A DNA stretch of 64,000 bases. Origin: Burkholderia cenocepacia (GTDB lineage: Bacteria; Pseudomonadota; Gammaproteobacteria; Burkholderiales; Burkholderiaceae). The translations under genes and the position numbers were made by a program. Location: assembly GCF_014211915.1 (NCBI RefSeq), contig NZ_CP060039.1, forward strand, positions 2,046,001 to 2,110,000. The letters run 5' to 3'. Below are positions 19,245 to 26,761 of this stretch, in pieces. How positions within the stretch are numbered: position 1 is the stretch's first letter; each line of letters begins with the position of its first letter. The notes under the pieces are model-generated. The model ran no database searches. It was not told the DNA's origin and worked only from the letters and a program-made list of their open reading frames with translations.

Positions 19245-19682
19245 ATGTCCGACAAGCCGCAGCCGCGTCCGCGCGACGCCTATCGCCACTTCCTGCCGAT
19301 CACGACCCGCTGGATGGACAACGACGTCTACGGGCACGTGAACAACGTCGTCTACTACAGCTACTTCGACACCGTCGTGAACGAGTACCTGATCCGCGCG
19401 GGCGTGCTCGACGTCGAGCACGGGCAGACGATCGGGCTGGTCGTCGAGACGCAGTGCAACTATTTCGCGCCGCTCGTGTTCCCGCAATCGGTCGACGCGG
19501 GGCTGCGCGTCGTGAAGCTCGGCACGTCGAGCGTGCGCTACGAAGTCGGGCTGTTCGCGCAAGGCGATGCGTCGCCCGCCGCGCAGGGGCATTTCGTGCA
19601 CGTATACGTCGATCGCGGCACGCGCCGTCCGGTGCCGCTGCCCGACGCGCTGCGCGCCGCGCTCGAACCGCTCGCCGCCTGA
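19245..19682 (+). CDS. Acyl-CoA thioesterase (hot-dog fold)
   Basis: 145 residues, the usual size for a single hot-dog 4HBT domain. The motif TRWMDNDVYGHVNNVVYYSYFDTVVNEYL includes the Asp (DxDxxGHVNN) that acts as the catalytic acid/base in 4-hydroxybenzoyl-CoA-thioesterase-type enzymes. Hydrolyses acyl-CoA or aryl-CoA thioesters in the cytoplasm; chain preference unknown. It lies 9 bp upstream of the LivH-type gene, suggesting that the transported acid may be activated to, or released from, a CoA ester. Confidence 0.88.
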   Translation: MSDKPQPRPRDAYRHFLPITTRWMDNDVYGHVNNVVYYSYFDTVVNEYLIRAGVLDVEHGQTIGLVVETQCNYFAPLVFPQSVDAGLRVVKLGTSSVRYEVGLFAQGDASPAAQGHFVHVYVDRGTRRPVPLPDALRAALEPLAA

Positions 19683-19691
19683 CGCTGCGCG

Positions 19692-20627
19692 GTGCACGCG
19701 TTCGCGCTCCAGGCCTTCAACGGCCTCAGCTACGGCCTGCTGCTGTTCATGCTGTCAGCCGGCCTCACGCTGATCTTCAGCGTGCAGGGCGTGCTCAACT
19801 TCGCGCATGCGAGCTTCTACATGCTCGGTGCGTACGTCGGCTACAGCATCGCGGCCTGGGCGGGCTTCTGGCCCGCGCTCGTGCTCGCGCCGCTCGCGGT
19901 CGGGCTGCTCGGCGCCGGCTGCGAACGCGCGCTGCTGCGCCGCGTGCAGGCGCGCGGCCATACGAGCGAACTGCTGCTGACCTTCGGGCTCGCGTACCTG
20001 ATCGGCGAGGGCGCGAAACTCGCATGGGGCCTCGCACCGCTGCCGGCGCCGGTGCCGCCGCTGTTCGACGGTGCGCCCGTGACCGTGTTCGGTCTCGCCT
20101 TGCCGCGTTACCGGCTGTTCATGATGGCGATGTCCACGACGATGCTGGTCGGGCTCGGCGTGCTGCTGCGTGCGTCGCGCATCGGGCTCGTCGTGCGCGC
20201 GGCGCTCACGCATCGCGCGGCGGTCGAGGCGCTCGGCTACGACGTGCCGCGCGTGATGACGGCGCTGTTCGGCGCGGGCACCGCGCTCGCGGCACTGGCC
20301 GGTGTGATCGGCGCGCCGCTCGCGGTGATCGAACCGGCGCTCGCCGAGACGGTCGGGTCGGTCGTGTTCGCGGTGGTCGTGATCGGCGGGCTCGGCTCGC
20401 TCGGCGGTGCGTTCGTCGCGTCGCTCGCGGTCGGCTTCGCGCAGACTTTCGCGGCCGCGAGCGGCACGTCGCTACGCGACCTCGCGCAATGGACGGGCAT
20501 CGCGCTGCCCGACAGCGTGGCAGCGGTGTCGATCGCGCAACTGGCGCCGCTGGTGCCGTACCTGCTGCTCGTCGCGGTGCTGGTCGCGCGGCCGCGTGGG
20601 TTGTTCGGCGAGCGTGTCGATGCATAG
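19692..20627 (+). CDS. livH: Branched-chain-type ABC transporter permease (LivH family)
   Basis: 311 residues starting at GTG 19692. Hydrophobic throughout with about eight membrane segments, and the family hallmark SVQGVLNFAHASFYMLGAYVGY near the N-terminus plus the VVIGGLGSLGGAF loop that contacts the ATPase. First of a four-gene transporter operon. It overlaps the LivM gene by 8 bp. Family members carry branched-chain amino acids, amides, urea or short organic acids. No periplasmic binding protein gene lies nearby. Confidence 0.9.
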   Translation: MHAFALQAFNGLSYGLLLFMLSAGLTLIFSVQGVLNFAHASFYMLGAYVGYSIAAWAGFWPALVLAPLAVGLLGAGCERALLRRVQARGHTSELLLTFGLAYLIGEGAKLAWGLAPLPAPVPPLFDGAPVTVFGLALPRYRLFMMAMSTTMLVGLGVLLRASRIGLVVRAALTHRAAVEALGYDVPRVMTALFGAGTALAALAGVIGAPLAVIEPALAETVGSVVFAVVVIGGLGSLGGAFVASLAVGFAQTFAAASGTSLRDLAQWTGIALPDSVAAVSIAQLAPLVPYLLLVAVLVARPRGLFGERVDA

Positions 20628-21846
20628 CCGCGCAGTGGCCGGATGCGCGCGCTGGGCGCTGTTCGCCGCGTGTGTCGCGCTGCCCGCGTGGCTGTGGCCG
20701 CATGGTGCGGTGCTCGGCTATCTCGCGCAGACGGCCGCGCTCGTCGTGCTCGCGCTGTCGTACAACCTGCAGCTCGGCACGACCGGGCTGCTGTCGTTCG
20801 GGCACGCGGCGTTCGCAGGCCTCGGTGCGTTCGCGGCCGCCCACTGGTTCAATCACGTCGGCGGCCCGCTGCCGCTGCTGCCGCTCGTCGGCGGCATGGC
20901 CGGCGCGGGCTTCGGGTTGGTCGCCGGGTTGCTGGCGACGCGCCGCTCGGGCACCGCGTTCGCGATGATCACGCTCGGGCTCGGCGAATGCGTCGCGGCC
21001 GCCGCGTGGAGCGTGCCCGCGTGGTTCGGCGGGATCGGCGGCGTGCCGATCGACCGGGCGAGCGGCGCGCCTTGGGGCAACGGGTATTTCGGCGCGCCGG
21101 CCCACGCGTATGCGGTGATCGCCGCGTGGTGCGTCGTGTCGGCGGCGGCCATGCATGTGCTGACGCGCACGCCGCTCGCGCGGCTCGCTAACGCGGTGCG
21201 CGACAACCCGGCGCGCGTCGCGGCGCTCGGCACCGATCCGCGCCGCGTGCGGCTCGCGATGGTCACGTGCGCATCGTTCTTCGCCGGCGTCGCCGGCACG
21301 CTGACGCTGATCGACGTCGAACTCGCGACGCCCGACAGCGTGTCGATGGCGCGCTCGGCGACCGTGCTGATCGCCGCGGTGATCGGCGGCACCGGTGCGT
21401 TCTTCGGGCCGGCGGCCGGCGCGGCCGTGCTGACCGCGCTGAGTATCGGCGTCGCGGGCGTGTCGCGTGCGTGGGCGCTGTATCTGGGCGTGCTGTTCGT
21501 CGCAATCGTCGTGGCCGCGCCGGGCGGGATCGCCGGCATCGCGCAGGCGCTCGCGCATGCATTGCGGCGCGATGTGTCGGCGACCGAGCGCTGGCGGGTG
21601 CTGTGCGCGATCGGTGCGTGCGTGTTCTGGGGCGCCGCGATCGTCTGCGCGGCCGAGCTCGGCTATGCGTGGCGCTTCGCGCAGGACGACGGCACGGGCC
21701 TCGCGTTCGGCGCATGGGGCATCGACGCCGATACGCCGGTCGGCTGGGCCGTCGCGGCTTCGGCGGCCGGCATCGGCACGCTGCTGTGGGGCTGGCGCGC
21801 GCGGCTCGGGCACGGCGCGGCGGTCGCCACGCAGGAGGACGCATGA
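20620..21846 (+). CDS. livM: Branched-chain-type ABC transporter permease (LivM family) with C-terminal extension
   Basis: 408 residues from the ATG at 20620, overlapping livH. Residues about 1-305 form a standard LivM permease (YNLQLGTTGLLSFGHAAFAGLGAFAAAH is the family signature; AVIGGTGAFFGPAAGAAVLT is the coupling region). LivM proteins usually end near 300-340 residues, shortly after a GGIAG motif, but here about 100 more residues follow. They include two hydrophobic stretches (WRVLCAIGACVFWGAAIVCA; GWAVAASAAGIGTLLWGW), so extra membrane helices are likely. The stop overlaps livG by ATGATGA. Confidence 0.88.
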   Translation: MHSRAVAGCARWALFAACVALPAWLWPHGAVLGYLAQTAALVVLALSYNLQLGTTGLLSFGHAAFAGLGAFAAAHWFNHVGGPLPLLPLVGGMAGAGFGLVAGLLATRRSGTAFAMITLGLGECVAAAAWSVPAWFGGIGGVPIDRASGAPWGNGYFGAPAHAYAVIAAWCVVSAAAMHVLTRTPLARLANAVRDNPARVAALGTDPRRVRLAMVTCASFFAGVAGTLTLIDVELATPDSVSMARSATVLIAAVIGGTGAFFGPAAGAAVLTALSIGVAGVSRAWALYLGVLFVAIVVAAPGGIAGIAQALAHALRRDVSATERWRVLCAIGACVFWGAAIVCAAELGYAWRFAQDDGTGLAFGAWGIDADTPVGWAVAASAAGIGTLLWGWRARLGHGAAVATQEDA

Positions 21847-22598
21847 TGAACGGCAACGCGATCGCGTTGCACGGCGTGGTGCAGCGCTTCGGCGCGCAGA
21901 CCGTGCTCGACGGCGTCGATCTGAGCATCGCGGCCGGCGAGCGTCACGCGCTGATCGGACCGAACGGCGCGGGCAAGTCGACGCTGTTCGGCGTGATCGC
22001 CGGGGCGATGCGCCCGACGCGCGGGCGCGTCATGCTGCACGGCGTCGAGCTGCGCGGGCGCGGGCCGGTCGTCGCGAGCCGCCTCGGCATCGGCCGCAGT
22101 TTCCAGCAGACGAGCGCATTCGCGCGCCTCAGCGTATTCGACAACCTGCGCTGCGCGGCGCTGCATGCGCCGGCCGAGCGGCGGCGCTGGTGGAACCGGT
22201 TGCGCGAATCGGCGTCGGTCGATCTCGCGGCCGCGCGCGTGCTGCACGACATCGGCCTCGACGCGCGGCGCGATACGCCGGCCGGTGAATTGAGTTACGC
22301 GGAGCAACGCGCGCTCGATCTCGGGATCGCGCTCGCGAGCGGTGCCCGTACGCTGCTGCTCGACGAGCCGACGGCCGGCATGAGCCGCGCACAGGCGGCG
22401 CGGATGATCGCGCTGATCCGTGCGACGACGCAGGGCCGCACGGTACTGATGATCGAGCACGACATGGACGCGGTGTTCGGTTTCGCCGAACGCATCACGG
22501 TGCTCGTGCGCGGCGCGGTGGTCGCGACCGGCGCGCCCGATGCGATCCGCGCCGATCCGCGCGTGCGTGCCGCGTACCTGGGCGAGGGCGCGGCATGA
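21843..22598 (+). CDS. livG: Branched-chain-type ABC transporter ATPase (LivG family)
   Basis: 251 residues. Walker A GPNGAGKST, a LivG-type signature LSYAEQR, Walker B LLLDEPTAG and H-loop IEHDMD are all intact, so this subunit should be a competent ATPase. Couples ATP hydrolysis at the cytoplasmic face to transport through LivH/LivM. Starts inside the livM stop and ends in ATGA overlap with livF, so translation is coupled along the operon. Confidence 0.92.
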   Translation: MMNGNAIALHGVVQRFGAQTVLDGVDLSIAAGERHALIGPNGAGKSTLFGVIAGAMRPTRGRVMLHGVELRGRGPVVASRLGIGRSFQQTSAFARLSVFDNLRCAALHAPAERRRWWNRLRESASVDLAAARVLHDIGLDARRDTPAGELSYAEQRALDLGIALASGARTLLLDEPTAGMSRAQAARMIALIRATTQGRTVLMIEHDMDAVFGFAERITVLVRGAVVATGAPDAIRADPRVRAAYLGEGAA

Positions 22599-23299
22599 AC
22601 GCCGTGCTCGACATTCGCGGGCTGCGCGCGTGGTACGGGAGGCAGCCCGTGCTCGACGGCGTCGATCTCGCGCTCGCGCCGGGCGAGACGCTCGCGCTGC
22701 TCGGCCGCAACGGCTCGGGACGCTCGACGCTCGCGAAGGCCGTGATGGGGCTCGTACGCACGGCCGGCTCGGTGCGCATCGCCGGCACCGAATGCGCGGG
22801 TGCGCGCACGTTCGAGATCGCGCGGCGCGGCGTTGCTTACGTGGCTGAAAGCCGCGACGTGTTTCCGCTGCTGAGCGTGCGCGACAACCTGCGGCTCGGT
22901 TTGCGCGGCGCGAGCGGCGCCGCCGAACGCACGGCGCTCGACCGTCTGTTCGAGCGTTTTCCGCTGTTGGCCGCGCGCGCGGACGTGAAAGCCGGGCGAT
23001 TATCGGGCGGCGAGCAGCAGGTGCTCGCGCTGGTGCGCGCACTCGCCGGCCGCCCGCGCGTGCTGATCGTCGACGAGCCGGCCGAGGGGCTCGCGCCGCT
23101 CGCGGTCGACGAAGTCGGCGCATGCCTCGCCGCGCTGCAGGCCGACGGCGTCGCGATCGTGCTGATCGAGCAGCGGCTGCAGCTCGCACCGCGGCTCGCG
23201 CGGCGCGTCGCGGTGATGGGGCGCGGACGGATCGTCTACGACGGCGCGCTCGACGGCCTGGGCGGCGAGGTCGCCGATGCGTGGTTGAGCGCCGGCTGA
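22595..23299 (+). CDS. livF: Branched-chain-type ABC transporter ATPase (LivF family), atypical Walker A
   Basis: 234 residues, normal LivF length. The signature LSGGEQQ and Walker B VLIVDEPAEGL are intact. The Walker A reads GRNGSGRST: Arg43 (codon CGC at 22721-22723) replaces the near-invariant Lys that contacts the nucleotide phosphates. The Q-loop region also reads VAESRDVF where VPEGREIF or VPQGR is usual. The partner LivG is canonical, so the complex may have one degenerate ATP site. Last gene of the transporter operon. Confidence 0.9.
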   Translation: MNAVLDIRGLRAWYGRQPVLDGVDLALAPGETLALLGRNGSGRSTLAKAVMGLVRTAGSVRIAGTECAGARTFEIARRGVAYVAESRDVFPLLSVRDNLRLGLRGASGAAERTALDRLFERFPLLAARADVKAGRLSGGEQQVLALVRALAGRPRVLIVDEPAEGLAPLAVDEVGACLAALQADGVAIVLIEQRLQLAPRLARRVAVMGRGRIVYDGALDGLGGEVADAWLSAG

Positions 23300-23483
23300 C
23301 CGCGCCCGGTCGATTGTTCGGCAAACTCCGCCAGTCAATTCGCGTCGAGCCGCTTTATCGCTGCGGTGCCGCAACGTACATTGCCAGTCAGGCCGGTCGC
23401 CATCACAACGCGTCGACGCGTCAACGCATCGTCGCGGCAACCGGCACCATCCATCGAACGTCTTCGGACTGAGGAATGAAATC

Positions 23484-24230
23484 ATGAGCAAGCTGACAGG
23501 CAAGGTCGCGATCGTCACGGGCGCATCCAAGGGCATCGGCGCGGCAATCGCGAAGGCACTGGCCGACGAGGGCGCAGCGGTCGTCGTCAACTACGCGAGC
23601 AGCAAGGCGGGTGCGGACGCGGTCGTGAGCGCGATCACCGAAGCGGGCGGCCGCGCGGTCGCGGTCGGCGGCGACGTGTCGAAGGCCGCCGATGCGCAGC
23701 GCATCGTCGATACCGCGATCGACACGTACGGCCGTCTCGACGTGCTCGTCAACAACTCCGGCGTGTACGAATTCGCACCGATCGAAGCGATCACCGAGGA
23801 ACACTACCGCCGGCAGTTCGACACGAACGTGTTCGGCGTGCTGCTGACCACGCAGGCCGCGGTCAAGCATCTCGGCGAAGGCGCGAGCATCATCAACATC
23901 AGCTCGGTGGTGACCAGCATCACGCCGCCGGCCAGCGCCGTGTACAGCGGCACGAAGGGCGCGGTCGACGCGATCACCGGCGTGCTCGCGCTCGAACTCG
24001 GCCCGCGCAAGATCCGCGTGAACGCGATCAACCCGGGGATGATCGTGACCGAAGGCACGCACAGCGCGGGCATCATCGGATCGGATCTGGAAGCGCAGGT
24101 GCTCGGCCAGACGCCGCTCGGCCGCCTCGGCGAGCCGAACGACATCGCGTCGGTCGCCGTGTTCCTCGCGTCGGACGATGCGCGCTGGATGACCGGCGAG
24201 CACCTCGTCGTGAGCGGGGGGTTGAACTGA
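23484..24230 (+). CDS. Short-chain dehydrogenase/reductase
   Basis: 248 residues, classical SDR. Nucleotide-binding TGASKGIG at residues 13-20, NNSG (in place of NNAG), the catalytic Ser (INISSVV), and a catalytic YxxxK (YSGTKGA) are all present. Resembles 3-oxoacyl-[ACP] reductase-like members; the Lys/Arg pattern after TGASKG hints at NADP(H), but cofactor is inferred. A weak AGGAATGAAATC leader precedes the ATG at 23484. It sits alone, separated from livF by 184 bp in which I see no gene. Confidence 0.92.
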   Translation: MSKLTGKVAIVTGASKGIGAAIAKALADEGAAVVVNYASSKAGADAVVSAITEAGGRAVAVGGDVSKAADAQRIVDTAIDTYGRLDVLVNNSGVYEFAPIEAITEEHYRRQFDTNVFGVLLTTQAAVKHLGEGASIINISSVVTSITPPASAVYSGTKGAVDAITGVLALELGPRKIRVNAINPGMIVTEGTHSAGIIGSDLEAQVLGQTPLGRLGEPNDIASVAVFLASDDARWMTGEHLVVSGGLN

Positions 24231-24244
24231 TCGTCCGCGGTACC

Positions 24245-24274
24245 GCGCGAACGGTGCGTGTGCGCCGTTCGCGC
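24245..24274. terminator. Hairpin between SDR and DUF336 genes
   Basis: A perfect 10-bp stem (GCGCGAACGG / CCGTTCGCGC) with a 10-base loop between two convergent genes; no T-run. Confidence 0.6.
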
Positions 24275-24276
24275 CA

Positions 24277-24771
24277 CTACGCGCTCATCGCCAGCGCATT
24301 CGCGCCGACGTGCCACCGCAGGCATTCGACGACGAGCGCGTGATTGGCTTCGGAGCCGAGCCCCGCGATCGTCATCGCGCCGACGATGCCGGCGCCGGCG
24401 ATCCGCAACGGCACACCGCCGCCGTCGAGCGCATAGTCGTCGTCCGACAGGCCTTGCGAGCGCAGCGACCAGCCGGCACGCCGAAAGCATGCGCCGACCG
24501 CGAGCGAACTCTGGCCGAAACGCAGCACCGTGTTTTGCCGGCGGCGGATCGCATCGCCGTCGTGCGCGCCGCTGCCGTCAAGCGCGCAGTAGAACAGCGG
24601 TGCGTGGCCGCCGACGATGCCGACCGCGATCGGCAGCCCGCGTCGCGACGCGAGGTTGACCGCGATTTCGCCCATTCGACGTGCGACGGCCGCATTGAAG
24701 TGCGGCAGCGCCGGGTTCGACGCGTCGTCGTCGAAGGCGTGGGGTGCGAGGCGAAAGGGGGGCGTCACCAT
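24277..24771 (-). CDS. Haem-binding/DUF336-type (UPF0303, GlcG-like) protein
   Basis: 164 residues from ATG 24771. The HFNAAVARRMGEIAVNLASRRGLPIAVGIV opening, the QNTVLRFGQSSL segment and the C-terminal GVPLRIAGAGIVGAMTIAGL...HALVVECLRW are typical of the GlcG/HbpS/PduO-C superfamily in its UPF0303 branch. Members bind haem or cobalamin-related ligands; some act in haem handling, but function is generally unsettled. Not obviously part of the inositol operon, although it is on the same strand 125 bp after iolB; that gap holds three TCAGCAC repeats at 24870-24895. Confidence 0.75.
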   Translation of the reverse strand: MVTPPFRLAPHAFDDDASNPALPHFNAAVARRMGEIAVNLASRRGLPIAVGIVGGHAPLFYCALDGSGAHDGDAIRRRQNTVLRFGQSSLAVGACFRRAGWSLRSQGLSDDDYALDGGGVPLRIAGAGIVGAMTIAGLGSEANHALVVECLRWHVGANALAMSA

Positions 24772-24896
24772 GGCGGCTCCGTAGCGTGGCCGGCGCGGTA
24801 CGCGCGTGCCGGGCGTCGCATCGTCACGGGCCGCGCGCGGGCCCGTGTTCCATTCAGTGCTTCGGCGTTTCAGCACGTCAGCACTTCTTCAGCACT

Positions 24897-25715
24897 TCAA
24901 CGTTTCGGCGCCGCGTCGAGCATCCACTCGTGCGCGGGATCGTTCTTGAACGCCCACGCGCGGCTCGGGCCCGCCATCACGTTCAGGTAGTACAGGTTGT
25001 AGCCATGAGGCGCGACCACCGGGTGATAGCCGCGCGGCACCATCACGACGTCGTGGTTCTCGACCGCGCAGGCCTCGTCGAGGCTGCGATCGTCGGTGTA
25101 CACGCGCTGGAACGCGAAACCCTGCGGCGGATCGATCCGGTGGTAATAGGTTTCCTCGAGCGACGTCTCGTCGGGCGCCGCGTCGCGGTCGTGCTTGTGC
25201 GGCGGATAGCTGCTCGAATGGCTGGCCGGCGTGACGACTTCGACGACGAGCAGCCGGTCGGCGGCCGGATTGTCGCCCATCAGGATGTCGCATACGTAGC
25301 GCGTGTTGGTGCCTTGCCCGCGCACCGAGCGGCGCATCCGCTCGCCGTCGAGGCGCAGCACGCGCTTGTCGCCGCTCGCGTACGGCGCGGTGCACAGCGC
25401 GACTTCCGCATCGCGCGTCGCGACCAGCGTGACGGTCTTGCCGCCCGGCACGTATAGCGCGTCCGGCGACACGTCCTCGAATACGCTGTCGCGCTTGCCG
25501 AGCGCATCATAGGTTTCGCCGTCGACGTCCGCGCGCAGCGTGCCCGTCAGTACCACGACGCACAGTTCGCGCGTGCCGGTGTCGAGCGTTTCGGTATCGC
25601 CGGCCTTCAGGCGCAGCGCGCGAAAGCCGACGTGCTTCCAGCCCGCCGATTCGGGCGTGACGTTGCAGATCTCGCGGTCGGCGGATGCCTTGACCAGCAG
25701 GGGAGAAATCGTCAT
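24897..25715 (-). CDS. iolB: 5-deoxy-glucuronate isomerase
   Basis: 272 residues, family length. IolB is a cupin that isomerises 5-deoxy-D-glucuronate to 2-deoxy-5-keto-D-gluconate in myo-inositol breakdown. Visible family features: SYPPHKHDRD (cupin metal-binding His region), the ETYYHRIDPPQGFAFQRVYTDD segment, and HDVVMVPRGYHPVVAPHGYNLYYLNVMAGP near the C-terminus, a strong IolB signature. Last gene of the iolCDEB row, 56 bp after iolE. Confidence 0.95.
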   Translation of the reverse strand: MTISPLLVKASADREICNVTPESAGWKHVGFRALRLKAGDTETLDTGTRELCVVVLTGTLRADVDGETYDALGKRDSVFEDVSPDALYVPGGKTVTLVATRDAEVALCTAPYASGDKRVLRLDGERMRRSVRGQGTNTRYVCDILMGDNPAADRLLVVEVVTPASHSSSYPPHKHDRDAAPDETSLEETYYHRIDPPQGFAFQRVYTDDRSLDEACAVENHDVVMVPRGYHPVVAPHGYNLYYLNVMAGPSRAWAFKNDPAHEWMLDAAPKR

Positions 25716-25771
25716 GAAATGGGTCTCCGCAATAGGGTAGGGCTCGAGCGCTCACGCGCCTTCGTGCCGGC

Positions 25772-26701
25772 TCACGCGCTCAACCGGTCGACGATCGCGC
25801 GCAGCGATTCGTAGCCTTTCTTCGCATACGCATAGCTCGGCGCGACGGCCGGGTCCTGCTCGGCCTCGACGACGAGCCAGCCTTCGTAGCCGGCGTCCTT
25901 CAGCGTGCGCAGCGTCGCGTCATAGTCGAGCGCGCCGTCGCCCGGCACCGTGAAGGTGCCGTTGATCACGCCGTTCAGGAAGCTCCAGCCGTCGTTGCGC
26001 GCCTGGTTGACGACCTGCGGCCGCACGTCCTTGCAATGCACGTGCGCGACGCGCGACACGTGCTTCTTCAGCAGCGCGACCGGGTCGGCCGCGCCGCCGA
26101 AATATGCGTGGCCGGTGTCGAACAGCAGGAACACCTTCGCCGGATCGGTCAGCGCCATCAGCCGGTCGACGTCGTCCGGCGACTCGACGTACGCGCCCAT
26201 GTGGTGATGGTAGGCAAGCTTGATGCCGTACGTGTCGAGCAGGTGCGCGCCGAATGCGTCGAGGCGCGCCGCATAGCGCCGCCACGCTGCGTCGTCGACG
26301 AAACGCGGCCGCTTCGCGACCGGCGTGTCGATGTTGCCCTGGATCGTGCCCGCGCATTCGCCGTACACGACGACTTTCACGTCGTTGTACTGCAGCTTCG
26401 TCATGTGCGCGCGGCAGCGCTCGATTTCCGCCGCGACCGCATCGGCGTCGGTCATGCCCGGCGCGAGCTCCGCGAGGAAGCCCGAATACCAGCCCGACAC
26501 GCATACGAGCCCGAATTCGGCGAGCTTCGCTTTCAGTTCGGGGCCTGTCTTCGGGAACTTGTTGCCGAGCTCGAAGCCCGCATAGCCGATTTCGGCGCCT
26601 TCCTTCAGCGCCGTTTCGAGCGGCGTCTCGCCGCCGAGCGACGGCAGGTCGTCGTTCATCCACGACAGGGGATTGATACCGATGCGGACGTTCCAGCTCA
26701 T
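25772..26701 (-). CDS. iolE: Myo-inosose-2 dehydratase
   Basis: 309 residues, TIM-barrel (AP endonuclease 2 superfamily). IolE removes water from 2-keto-myo-inositol to give the trihydroxycyclohexane-dione that IolD uses. Marks: VRIGINPLSWMNDDLPSLGG at the N-terminus (IolE signature), YHHHMGAYVE, FDTGHAYFGG, and HVHCKDVR, which carry the metal-binding residues, with EAEQDP near the end. Sits between iolD and iolB on the minus strand. Confidence 0.96.
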   Translation of the reverse strand: MSWNVRIGINPLSWMNDDLPSLGGETPLETALKEGAEIGYAGFELGNKFPKTGPELKAKLAEFGLVCVSGWYSGFLAELAPGMTDADAVAAEIERCRAHMTKLQYNDVKVVVYGECAGTIQGNIDTPVAKRPRFVDDAAWRRYAARLDAFGAHLLDTYGIKLAYHHHMGAYVESPDDVDRLMALTDPAKVFLLFDTGHAYFGGAADPVALLKKHVSRVAHVHCKDVRPQVVNQARNDGWSFLNGVINGTFTVPGDGALDYDATLRTLKDAGYEGWLVVEAEQDPAVAPSYAYAKKGYESLRAIVDRLSA

Positions 26702-26761
26702 GACGGGTTTCCTGGTTCGAATGTTGTTGTCTCGGCGCGGCCGATGGAAAGGGCGGGCGGA

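Noticed and set aside
24870..24895. Three TCAGCAC repeats after iolB as a regulatory array
   Set aside because: Short and irregularly spaced (8 and 11 bp), and lying downstream of iolB; likely chance in a low-complexity stretch.
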